In this document: in pieces, positions 1 through 6,109 of the stretch
How the letters are laid out: every line of letters starts with the position of its first letter
Position numbering within the stretch: the stretch's first letter is position 1
DNA from: an uncultured bacterium
GTDB lineage: Bacteria > Actinomycetota > Coriobacteriia > Coriobacteriales > Coriobacteriaceae
Length of the DNA: 6,870 bases
Assembly (NCBI GenBank): GCA_905215225.1
Contig: CAJMPM010000078.1
Span: 1 to 6,870 of the forward strand
Reading direction: 5' to 3'
Made by a program: the position numbers and the translations under genes
Notes under the pieces: model-generated
Told to the model about the DNA's origin: nothing
The model's input: only the letters and a program-made list of their open reading frames with translations
Database searches by the model: none

Positions 1-1346
1 CCGGCGATGATTACCAGCACCGCGGCCGACCCCTGGCCGGCCAGCAGCAGATAGAGCAGCAGCAGCGGAATGCCGGCGGCGATAACGGCGGCGATGATCA
101 TGCAGACGATACCCTTGAGTGGGAAGCACATGAGCAGCAGGCCCACGACCATGACCGGCTGGCGCATGACGGCGCCCATCGTCGATGCCGTGCAGACGGC
201 AACGCAAAAGACCGGATCTGCGCCGGTGAGGATAGCAAGGCCATAGCCCAGGCTTACGCCCGAAAAGATAACCGGGAAGAAGTGGCCGCCACGCCAACCA
301 AGGTTGATGAGGGCGGGCGTCAGCAGGGCCTTAACAAGACCGGTCGCGATAAGCACGCCGGCGGGGATGGTCAGATAGGTTTCCATGAGCACATCGGCCT
401 GCGTCTCGCCGGCAAACATGGTGTAGGGCAGAGCCGTGCCACAGATGGCGAGCGCCAGACCGGCCAGCATGGCCTTGACGACAGGACGTTCCCCTATTGC
501 ATGAGACAGTGCCTCGCTTGCATGCTCAGAGACAAAGTACAGCCAACCGCAGATTGTTCCGATCAGCGACAGAGGGATGAGCCAGGAAAGCTCCAGGTTG
601 CCCACCTCGGCGGACTCGAACCTGGGCATGCCCATGCCGCCGCCCACAAGCTGGCCAAGCAGCAGGTAGGTACCCAGACCGCCGGCAATCGCAATGCCAT
701 AGACCACCGTCTTTTGCGCCTTGGGCAGCTTGATGGTGATCTCGCCGGACGCGGTCTCATCGTCGGCGTCTTCGCCCCGGCCGTCGGCGCTACCAGCGAG
801 CGGTGCCACAAAGCCAAAGACGGGCGCGGTAAAGAGCGCCGTCAACGCGGCCTGGGTACCCAGCAGCGTAAGCTCCCTAAATTCGGCGCCAAAGCGGCGC
901 ATGCGGTCGCCAACCCAGCTGCACAGACCCGCGATAACGCCGGTCAGGCCGGCCTCCGGTCCAATACTTCCGCCAAACAGCAGCGGCAGCAATGCCGCGA
1001 GCGAAAGCTTGCCGAGGTTGTCGTACGGGTAGCGACCGTCTTGCTTGACCTTGGCCATGACCTGATTGAGGTCATCGGTCTTGGTGCCTGTCATCTTTTC
1101 GTACAGACCAATTAACAGACCGCCCAGCAAGCAGACAAAAAACGGGTACGGCAAAAAGCCAAACGGGCCGCTGGCAAGCTCGGGCGAAGCGACGCCCAGC
1201 GCGTGCGGAATCTCGGTCCATAGATAGTCGATACCGTGCTCCATCGCAAAAAAGAACAACCAGACCGCGGCACCTGCGAACGCACCGGTCACGGCAACGC
1301 TAACTAAAAACAGCGCGCGGTTTGTGGGTTTGGCAAGGTTATCCAT
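1..1346 (-). CDS. ClC-family (voltage-gated chloride channel-like) anion transporter, C-terminus cut by window edge
   Basis: An integral membrane protein of the ClC fold (Pfam Voltage_CLC), which moves chloride or a similar anion across the cytoplasmic membrane. The reading frame is open from an ATG at 1346 to the window edge, giving 448 visible residues with no stop, so only the extreme C-terminus should be missing. The start is supported by GGGAGGA lying five bases upstream. Translation shows many hydrophobic helices, the ClC-type LPYTMFAGE segment (about residues 300-310) and GWRGGHFFP (350-358), the counterpart of the GGxFxP anion-binding loop. The gating region reads GGSIGPEAGLTG (125-136, Glu131) instead of the canonical G(K/R)EGP, and I see no GSGIP motif. 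This places it in the divergent branch that includes E. coli YfeO-like proteins. An acidic linker (about 189-202) joins the two halves. Whether it is a channel or an antiporter, and for which anion, cannot be told from sequence. It lies downstream of a K+ channel gene on the same strand. Confidence 0.9.
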   Translation of the reverse strand, partial: MDNLAKPTNRALFLVSVAVTGAFAGAAVWLFFFAMEHGIDYLWTEIPHALGVASPELASGPFGFLPYPFFVCLLGGLLIGLYEKMTGTKTDDLNQVMAKVKQDGRYPYDNLGKLSLAALLPLLFGGSIGPEAGLTGVIAGLCSWVGDRMRRFGAEFRELTLLGTQAALTALFTAPVFGFVAPLAGSADGRGEDADDETASGEITIKLPKAQKTVVYGIAIAGGLGTYLLLGQLVGGGMGMPRFESAEVGNLELSWLIPLSLIGTICGWLYFVSEHASEALSHAIGERPVVKAMLAGLALAICGTALPYTMFAGETQADVLMETYLTIPAGVLIATGLVKALLTPALINLGWRGGHFFPVIFSGVSLGYGLAILTGADPVFCVAVCTASTMGAVMRQPVMVVGLLLMCFPLKGIVCMIIAAVIAAGIPLLLLYLLLAGQGSAAVLVIIA

Positions 1347-1385
1347 CGGGTCCTCCCGCGGTCAAAGTCGACATAGTTACGTTTT

Positions 1386-1412
1386 ATTGTAGAGCGAGTG
1401 TGGCCCAGACAA
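1386..1412 (-). promoter_or_regulatory. Possible sigma-70-type promoter of the ClC gene
   Basis: Read on the minus strand, TACAAT (1391-1386) is a good -10 hexamer. TTGTCT (1412-1407) could be the -35, but the spacer is only 15 bases, shorter than the usual 17. Transcription would begin about 30-35 bases before the ATG at 1346. It is plausible because the gap to the upstream LOG gene (125 bases) is much longer than the other same-strand gap. The call rests on hexamer likeness alone. Confidence 0.35.
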
Positions 1413-1423
1413 GCCAACCGTCT

Positions 1424-1439
1424 GTGCCGCAAACGGCAC
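1424..1439. repeat. Perfect 6-bp hairpin GTGCCG-CAAA-CGGCAC
   Basis: GTGCCG (1424-1429) and CGGCAC (1434-1439) are exact reverse complements around a four-base loop. The hairpin lies 33 bases past the stop of the LOG gene and about 12 bases upstream of the possible -35 of the ClC gene. No T-run follows on the minus strand, so it is a poor intrinsic terminator. It could be an operator or a remnant of a dispersed repeat, because the core CCGCAAACGG recurs at 2526-2535. Confidence 0.5.
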
Positions 1440-1471
1440 CATTGGGAGTCATAGTGGGGCAGGCTCAAGAC

Positions 1472-2005
1472 TTATCCGTTGATAATCGAGGCAATCTCGC
1501 GCAAATCGTTGGCAAAGTAGATGCCGTGCTGGCGCCTCGGGCTCGAAAGCCCCTTATCAATCATGTGCCCGAGCAGCGCCTTGAGGTCGTTGTAGTAACC
1601 GTCCAGGTTATACAGGATGCACGGAGCACTCAGGTGCCCCAACGACACCGCGGACATAACCTCGGCAATCTCCTCGAGCGTGCCCGTCCCACCGGGAAAG
1701 GCGATGAATGCATCGCCGAGCTCAATCATCTTGGCTTTGCGCTCGGCCATATCACTCGTCACGATAAGGTCGTCGATTCCGTCGTGCTGAAACTCGGCCT
1801 CGATAAAAAAGCTCGGCTCAACGCCCGTCACATGTCCGCCAGCATCGAGCACGCTATCGGCAAGCGCACCCATCAGGCCCGACTTGGAGCCGCCGTATAC
1901 GAGCGCGTGTCCGTTGGCGCCAATCCAATTGCCCAGCTCCTGCACCGCGGGCAGAAACGCCGGGTCGTTGCCGACGCTCGCGCCCAGGTACACCGTGATG
2001 TTCAT
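1472..2005 (-). CDS. LOG / TIGR00730 family protein (nucleoside 5'-monophosphate phosphoribohydrolase-like)
   Basis: A soluble Rossmann-fold protein of the family once labelled 'lysine decarboxylase-like'. Characterised members cut the N-glycosidic bond of nucleoside 5'-monophosphates, in plants and some bacteria releasing cytokinin bases. The 177-residue product has the family's typical length and its diagnostic motifs: GGSKSGLMG (38-46), MAERK (86-90) and PGGTGTLEE (104-112), which binds the phosphoribosyl group and supplies catalytic residues. I chose the ATG at 2005. A TTG at 2011 would add two residues, but the purine tract GAGGGGG (2019-2013) would then be about one base away, whereas it sits seven bases from the ATG. 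The K+ channel gene ends 36 bases upstream on the same strand, so the two are probably co-transcribed. The natural substrate is unknown; many bacterial copies have no assigned role. Confidence 0.9.
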   Translation of the reverse strand: MNITVYLGASVGNDPAFLPAVQELGNWIGANGHALVYGGSKSGLMGALADSVLDAGGHVTGVEPSFFIEAEFQHDGIDDLIVTSDMAERKAKMIELGDAFIAFPGGTGTLEEIAEVMSAVSLGHLSAPCILYNLDGYYNDLKALLGHMIDKGLSSPRRQHGIYFANDLREIASIING

Positions 2006-2012
2006 ATGCAAT

Positions 2013-2019
2013 CCCCCTC
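2013..2019 (-). promoter_or_regulatory. Ribosome binding site that sets the LOG-family start
   Basis: GAGGGGG on the minus strand ends seven bases before the ATG at 2005. It almost touches the alternative TTG at 2011, so it favours the ATG. Confidence 0.6.
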
Positions 2020-2041
2020 GTCGTGACGCGCGGCGCCCGTT

Positions 2042-2467
2042 CTATCGTTGCCGGCGACGGTATTCGCGCACGCGGCGCGACAAATCGGCGAGCTCATCGC
2101 GGTCGAGTTCTTCCAAATGCTCAAGATCGTCCATAAAGCGCGCCATGGTGTCCTTTTGGCGCAGTTTAATGAGCGTATTGCAGTAGTTCACCGCCACGCC
2201 CGTAAGCATGGCGATATAGAAGATACTGATGACGCTTAGGATAACGGTAATGCCGCGGGCAACCGGCGTTTCAGCGGGGATATCGCCAAAGCCGATCGTC
2301 GAGACCGTCTCAAAGCTAAACCAGAGACCATCGCCAAACGTGAGGGTCGTGGGTTCGGACAGCCAGACGGCCGTCGAGCACAGCAGATAGAAGATAAGAA
2401 ACAGGCCCGTGATGCGCGCAAAGCCAGCCTGGCGCAACACATCGGCAAGCGTCCTCAACTTGTTCAT
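2042..2467 (-). CDS. Small two-transmembrane potassium channel (Ion_trans_2 / KcsA-like)
   Basis: A 141-residue pore subunit predicted to assemble as a tetramer in the cytoplasmic membrane and conduct K+. Order of parts: short basic N-terminus; first membrane helix (about 19-37); pore helix and selectivity filter with TIGFGD (57-62), the classic K+ signature; second membrane helix (about 70-96); and a highly charged C-terminal tail (about 100-141) with alternating acidic and basic runs, probably a helical cytoplasmic bundle. No RCK/TrkA-N nucleotide-binding domain and no voltage sensor are present, so gating (pH, lipid or other) is unclear. The frame is open further upstream to 2572, but that extension runs into the intergenic repeat and is not hydrophobic. 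The ATG at 2467 has GGGG about six bases upstream and gives a normal channel N-terminus. GACAAT (minus strand, 2514-2509) might be a -10 box, but this is weak. It is the first gene of a probable pair with the LOG-family gene. Confidence 0.92.
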   Translation of the reverse strand: MNKLRTLADVLRQAGFARITGLFLIFYLLCSTAVWLSEPTTLTFGDGLWFSFETVSTIGFGDIPAETPVARGITVILSVISIFYIAMLTGVAVNYCNTLIKLRQKDTMARFMDDLEHLEELDRDELADLSRRVREYRRRQR

Positions 2468-2536
2468 CGCGACCCCTTTTCCCAGACGCCCAATCACATT
2501 CGCTCGGTATTGTCCCACGCCTCCCCCGCAAACGGA

Positions 2537-2621
2537 ACTAGTCATTGGGGACGTTCTTAAATGACTAGTCAAACAAGAACGTCCCCAATGACTAGTCGTT
2601 TAAGAACGTCCCCCAATGACT
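2537..2621. repeat. Compound intergenic repeat: near-perfect 60-base palindrome plus a third unit
   Basis: Three copies of a unit of about 32 bases are packed together: one on the minus strand (2571-2540) and two on the plus strand (2562-2593 and 2589-2621). Each reads TGACTAGTC, a variable four-base spacer (ATTT, AAAC, GTTT), AAGAACGTCCCC, then AATGACT; the third copy has one extra C. The first two copies make an inverted repeat with perfect 22-base arms (2537-2558 and 2575-2596) centred on the palindrome TGACTAGTCA; 27 of 30 base pairs in the 60-base span are complementary. It lies between two divergent genes and outside their likely transcripts. It looks like a dispersed REP/MITE-like element. 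I recall similar sequences from Collinsella genomes but could not check. Confidence 0.85.
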
Positions 2622-2670
2622 GCCGGGCGGGACCGTTTAGCGGTGCAGCTGCCGACTGGGCAGGCTGAGC

Positions 2671-2679
2671 TGGTATCCT
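2671..2679 (+). promoter_or_regulatory. Possible extended -10 promoter of the hybrid kinase gene
   Basis: TGGTATCCT contains an extended -10 TG followed by TATCCT (2674-2679), which keeps the key T, A and final T of a -10 box. No clear -35 is seen at the right distance (TGCCGA at 2650-2655 is poor). The start of transcription would be near 2686, giving a leader of roughly 28 bases before the GTG at 2714. Confidence 0.3.
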
Positions 2680-2703
2680 TATGCGGTAATGTCTCGATTC
2701 GTT

Positions 2704-2707
2704 AGGA
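2704..2707 (+). promoter_or_regulatory. Ribosome binding site that sets the kinase start (GTG)
   Basis: AGGA (2704-2707) is six bases from the in-frame GTG at 2714 and directly abuts the in-frame TTG at 2708. This favours GTG. An ATG at 2712 is in another frame and meets a stop at once. Confidence 0.55.
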
Positions 2708-2713
2708 TTGCAT

Positions 2714-5518
2714 GTGAGAACTTCCGCTGTCCTTCGTTCAGTTATATATCGCACCCTGGCCGTCGCGCTTGCCGCGCTCGCCATACTGAGCACCATCATG
2801 CCCGCCCCCGCCTATGCCGCCAATACCGATCAGCAAGTCAAGACGGTCCGCGTTGGTTGGCTCGTCAACAACGAGGGCTTCCAGGACGGCACCCCCGGCG
2901 AGCGTCTCTCGGGATGGGGTTACGAGTACCTCCAGTCCCTGTCGTACTACACGCCCGGCTGGCGGTACGAATACGTCTCCGGCACCTTCACCGAGCTTAT
3001 GGACATGCTCGAGGCGGGCGAAATCGACCTTATGCCCAACATCTCCTACTCCGAGGAACGCGCACAAAAGCTGCTCTTTTCCTCGAACCCCGAGGGCACC
3101 GAGCGCTACTTCATCTACGCCAAGCCCGATCGCGACGATCTGGCCAAGGGTGACCCCCAAGCACTCCAAGGCCTTACCATCGGCTACAACCCCGACGTTA
3201 TGCAAACCTTCGTTGGCCAGCAGTGGCTCGCCAACGAAGGCATTACCTGCACCTATAAAGAAATCGACACTGGCGGTGCCCTCTTTGACGCGCTCGCAAA
3301 CAACGAGGTCGATGCCATCATCATGAACGACACGACCTCGTCGCCCAGCGCCTCCCCCATGTTCTACATTGGTTCGAGCGACTACTATTTTGCCGTCCCC
3401 AAAAGCCGCCCCGACCTAATGGACGACATCAATGCTGCCATGTCGGCAATCGCCCGCGTCAACCCACGCTATATCGACGAAGTCAAATCTAACTACTCGG
3501 CCCAAAACAGCGGTTCATCATCGCTCAACGGCCCCGAACGTTCCTGGCTCAAAGCAAATGGCAACACCATCACGCTCGGCTACATTACGGGCAAACTCCC
3601 CTACTGCAACGAAGACGAAAACAGCGAAATGGAAGGCTCGTTCGCATCGCTTGCGACGACGTTGCACGATAAATTTGGCATTACGGTCAAAACCGTCGCC
3701 TTTGATAGCTACAAGATGATGTCAAAGGCCCTGTCAAAGGGAAGCATAGACGTTGCGCTGCCGGTATACCGAGATTACTGGTTTGCCGAGCAAACAGGCG
3801 TTGCACAGTCGGTATCGTTGGGGACCATATCCCTCACCGCCATCCACACCGGCAGCGACCTGAACAAAGACCTTCAGAACATCGCCTGTACCAAATCATC
3901 GTTTGTCAACAAAAATGCGCTTGAAAATCTGTTCCCCACAGCGACCGTGACCGAATACCAATCCGACGATGAAGCGTTCGACGCCCTCAGGAAGGGAACG
4001 GCGCACTGCATCGTCGCTCCAAGTTCACGCGTAAAAACCATTGGCGACCGTTACGATCTCGAGGACTGCGAGACGGTCGAGCTCCCTGACACCTGCGAGC
4101 TCTCGTGCTGGATTTCGCGCGGAAAGCCCGAGCTGCTGGGAATCATCAACAAGGGCATCATCAATGCCGGAGAATCGCTCTCCGCAAGCAATTACTCCTC
4201 TACGTCGTACACGGCCCAGGAATCCAACACGCTTCAATTCCTTTATCGCAACCGCACCGCCGTTGCCTCCACCCTCATCGGTATGTTGTCGGTCAGCATC
4301 GTCCTGCTCATCTGGGCGCTCGTGCGCGCTCGAACCGAGCGCGAAAAAGCCGACGCCGCCAACGCCGCTAAGACGGCATTCCTCACGCGCATGAGCCACG
4401 ACATCCGTACGCCGCTCAACGGCATCCTGGGCCTTATCGATATCGAGGAATTGAAGGAAGGCGATATCCAGGTCGCCCGCGAGAGCCGTGCCAAGGCGCG
4501 CGTTGCCGCCAATCACCTGCTCTCGCTGAGCAACGACATCCTCGAGATGGGCAAAATCGAAGACCGCAAGCTAACACTGGAGCATGCGCCTTTTAACCTC
4601 AAAGAGCTCTGTGACAATACGCTGGTTCTGTGCAAGCTCCGCGCATCCGATAACGGCATCACCATGCAGGACAATAGACTGCCATACACCACGGGGCCAT
4701 ACATGGTCGGCAGTCCCACCCATATCCGACAGATCATGATCAACCTGTTAGACAACAGCATAAAGTACAACAAGCACGGCGGCTCCGTCACCTTTAGCTC
4801 AAATACCAAGCCACTCGATAACGGGCGCGCGCTCTTTTGCTTTAGCGTTTCGGATACCGGCATTGGCATGCCTCCCAAATTCTTAAAACATATCTATGAG
4901 CCGTTTGCCCAAGAAGGTAACGATGCGCGCAGCAAGTTCCAAGGAACCGGCATGGGCATGCCAATCGTCAAGTCGCTTATTGAACTGATGGGCGGCACCA
5001 TCGAAGTCACCAGTGAGCTCCATGTGGGCACCTCGTTCTACGTGGAGATTCCGCTCGATATCGACGAGAATCCCCAGGCGCGGGCGAATACGGTTGAGAG
5101 TACGCTCGACTGCTCGCTCGCCAACATGAACGTGCTGCTCGCCGAAGACAACGAATTGAACGCCGAGATTGCCCAGGCGCTGCTGGAATCCGAGGGCGTC
5201 GTGGTCACCCGCGCCGCCAACGGCAACGAGGTCGTCGATCTGTACCTGTCGCATCCCGCCGGCAGCTTCGATGCGATCCTGATGGACATTATGATGCCGG
5301 ACATGGACGGTTACGAGGCAACCCGCGCGATTCGCCTGAGCGAGAAGGTCGATGCAGCCGATATCCCCATCATCGCGCTCACCGCCAATGCCTTTGCCGA
5401 GGACGCCAAGGCGGCACACGACGCCGGCATGAACGCCCATCTGTCCAAACCGCTCGACTTTAACAAGCTCAAAAACATACTCGCCCGCATCAAGAAAACC
5501 GGATCCATTTCGCTATAG
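2714..5518 (+). CDS. Membrane hybrid histidine kinase with two periplasmic solute-binding-like sensor domains (EvgS/BvgS-like)
   Basis: A 934-residue sensor that should bind a small extracellular ligand, autophosphorylate on His and pass phosphate to its own receiver. Order of parts: signal peptide with AYA cleavage site (Ala33-Ala35); two SBP_bac_3-like domains (about 44-258 and 275-505), the first with the typical GEIDLMPNISYSEERA stretch; one membrane helix (about 515-537); a short signalling helix; HisKA with SHDIRTPLNG and phosphorylated His562; HATPase with N-box (Asn677, Asn681), DTGIG (714-718) and GTGMGM (744-749); and a receiver (about 804-930) with Glu811/Asp812, phospho-acceptor Asp858, Thr890 and Lys912. 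No HPt domain follows and no partner regulator gene is visible, so phosphate must travel through proteins encoded elsewhere, or Asp858 acts as a phosphate sink. The GTG start at 2714 is preferred for its AGGA spacing; a later ATG at 2798 would remove the signal peptide. The ligand is unknown. A flavin-family gene follows after 42 bases and may share its transcript. Confidence 0.93.
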   Translation: MRTSAVLRSVIYRTLAVALAALAILSTIMPAPAYAANTDQQVKTVRVGWLVNNEGFQDGTPGERLSGWGYEYLQSLSYYTPGWRYEYVSGTFTELMDMLEAGEIDLMPNISYSEERAQKLLFSSNPEGTERYFIYAKPDRDDLAKGDPQALQGLTIGYNPDVMQTFVGQQWLANEGITCTYKEIDTGGALFDALANNEVDAIIMNDTTSSPSASPMFYIGSSDYYFAVPKSRPDLMDDINAAMSAIARVNPRYIDEVKSNYSAQNSGSSSLNGPERSWLKANGNTITLGYITGKLPYCNEDENSEMEGSFASLATTLHDKFGITVKTVAFDSYKMMSKALSKGSIDVALPVYRDYWFAEQTGVAQSVSLGTISLTAIHTGSDLNKDLQNIACTKSSFVNKNALENLFPTATVTEYQSDDEAFDALRKGTAHCIVAPSSRVKTIGDRYDLEDCETVELPDTCELSCWISRGKPELLGIINKGIINAGESLSASNYSSTSYTAQESNTLQFLYRNRTAVASTLIGMLSVSIVLLIWALVRARTEREKADAANAAKTAFLTRMSHDIRTPLNGILGLIDIEELKEGDIQVARESRAKARVAANHLLSLSNDILEMGKIEDRKLTLEHAPFNLKELCDNTLVLCKLRASDNGITMQDNRLPYTTGPYMVGSPTHIRQIMINLLDNSIKYNKHGGSVTFSSNTKPLDNGRALFCFSVSDTGIGMPPKFLKHIYEPFAQEGNDARSKFQGTGMGMPIVKSLIELMGGTIEVTSELHVGTSFYVEIPLDIDENPQARANTVESTLDCSLANMNVLLAEDNELNAEIAQALLESEGVVVTRAANGNEVVDLYLSHPAGSFDAILMDIMMPDMDGYEATRAIRLSEKVDAADIPIIALTANAFAEDAKAAHDAGMNAHLSKPLDFNKLKNILARIKKTGSISL

Positions 5519-5560
5519 TTTGTGCTCAACCACTACGCACGACCAGAAAGGAAGCCAACG

Positions 5561-6040
5561 ATGTTTAGGCCCTTACGTCGAAAGAAACGCGCTATCACCG
5601 ACGAGGAAGCGCGCAAACTGCTCGCCACCTGCAAGCGCGGCGTCTTTGCCGTCAACGGCGACGATGGCTACCCGTACGCCATTCCCGTCAACTACTTCTT
5701 TGACGCCGAGCACGACAAGATTTATTTCCATGGCGCCAAGGCCGGCCACAAGGTCGACGCACTCAAGCGCGATGACAAGGTCTGCTTTACCGTTTACGGC
5801 AACGAGTGGTACCAGGACGGCGACTGGGCTCCCTACGTTATGAGCACCGTGGTCTTTGGCCGCTGTCGCCTGGCGAATGACACCCCCGCGTTTATCGAGG
5901 ACAAAGTCCGCCAGCTCGCCCTTAAGTACTACCCTTCTGCCGAAGAAGTCGAGGAGGAAATCGCCAAGGACATTAAGGGCGTCCAGCTCTACGAGATTAC
6001 GATTGAGCATCTCTGCGGCAAGCAGATTCAGGAAAAGTAA
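5561..6040 (+). CDS. Pyridoxamine 5'-phosphate oxidase family protein, NimA-like flavin split-barrel
   Basis: A 159-residue soluble protein of the FMN-binding split-barrel superfamily, closest in look to the COG3467 group that includes the nitroimidazole reductases NimA-NimK. Visible hallmarks are the basic N-terminus MFRPLRRKKR, the strand pair around GDDGYPYAIPVNYF (33-46), and IYFHGAKAGHK (54-64), which in this family contributes to flavin phosphate binding and the dimer interface. The length is normal for the family. The ATG at 5561 follows AAAGGAAG at a good distance; the in-frame extension to 5522 has no such signal. It starts 42 bases after the kinase stop with no terminator-like hairpin between, so read-through from the kinase is likely. 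It ends 27 bases before a strong hairpin. Reductase activity and drug reduction are family possibilities only; most such gut bacterial proteins have unknown substrates, and true pyridoxal phosphate synthesis is unlikely for this branch. Confidence 0.88.
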   Translation: MFRPLRRKKRAITDEEARKLLATCKRGVFAVNGDDGYPYAIPVNYFFDAEHDKIYFHGAKAGHKVDALKRDDKVCFTVYGNEWYQDGDWAPYVMSTVVFGRCRLANDTPAFIEDKVRQLALKYYPSAEEVEEEIAKDIKGVQLYEITIEHLCGKQIQEK

Positions 6041-6067
6041 GCCCCTCAGCAGGCCTCATCAATAACA

Positions 6068-6107
6068 ATATGGCCTGGTTCCAACCCACCTTGGAACCAG
6101 GCCATAT
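6068..6107. terminator. Bidirectional intrinsic terminator between convergent genes
   Basis: The arms 6068-6084 and 6091-6107 (core GGCCTGGTTCCAA against TTGGAACCAGGCC) are perfectly complementary over 17 bp around the loop CCCACC. On the minus strand the stem begins three bases after the stop of the second kinase and is followed by TGTTATT, a modest T-rich tail. On the plus strand it lies 27 bases after the flavin-family stop but has little T-run. It therefore fits best as the terminator of the minus-strand gene and probably blocks convergent transcription both ways. Confidence 0.85.
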
Positions 6108-6109
6108 GC

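Noticed and set aside
282..1115. Long plus-strand open frame of 277 codons
   Set aside because: It lies antisense to the ClC gene. Its product is rich in Gly, Arg, Gln and His with no domain pattern, while the minus frame gives clear membrane helices and ClC motifs.
1347..1471. Fluoride riboswitch upstream of the ClC gene
   Set aside because: ClC fluoride exporters are often controlled this way, but the likely leader is only about 30-35 bases. I see no matching pseudoknot, and the protein motif does not match the fluoride branch as I know it.
1322..2026. Plus-strand open frame of 234 codons
   Set aside because: Antisense shadow of the LOG-family gene, whose PGGTGTLEE motif shows that the minus strand is coding.
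2468..2572. N-terminal extension of the K+ channel frame to 2572
   Set aside because: The extra 35 residues come from repeat and leader DNA, have no channel-like character, and a good ribosome site precedes the ATG at 2467.
2540..2621. CRISPR-like array
   Set aside because: Units overlap, occur in both orientations, and the variable part is only four bases, so there are no spacers; no cas genes are present.
2641..2654. Small palindrome GCAGCTGC (2645-2652) as an operator for the kinase
   Set aside because: Eight-base palindromes are frequent in GC-rich DNA, and no second copy or spacing to a clear promoter supports a regulator site.
2738..3205. Minus-strand open frame within the kinase gene
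   Set aside because: Shadow of the sensor domain. The plus-strand frame is continuous through recognisable domains for 934 residues.
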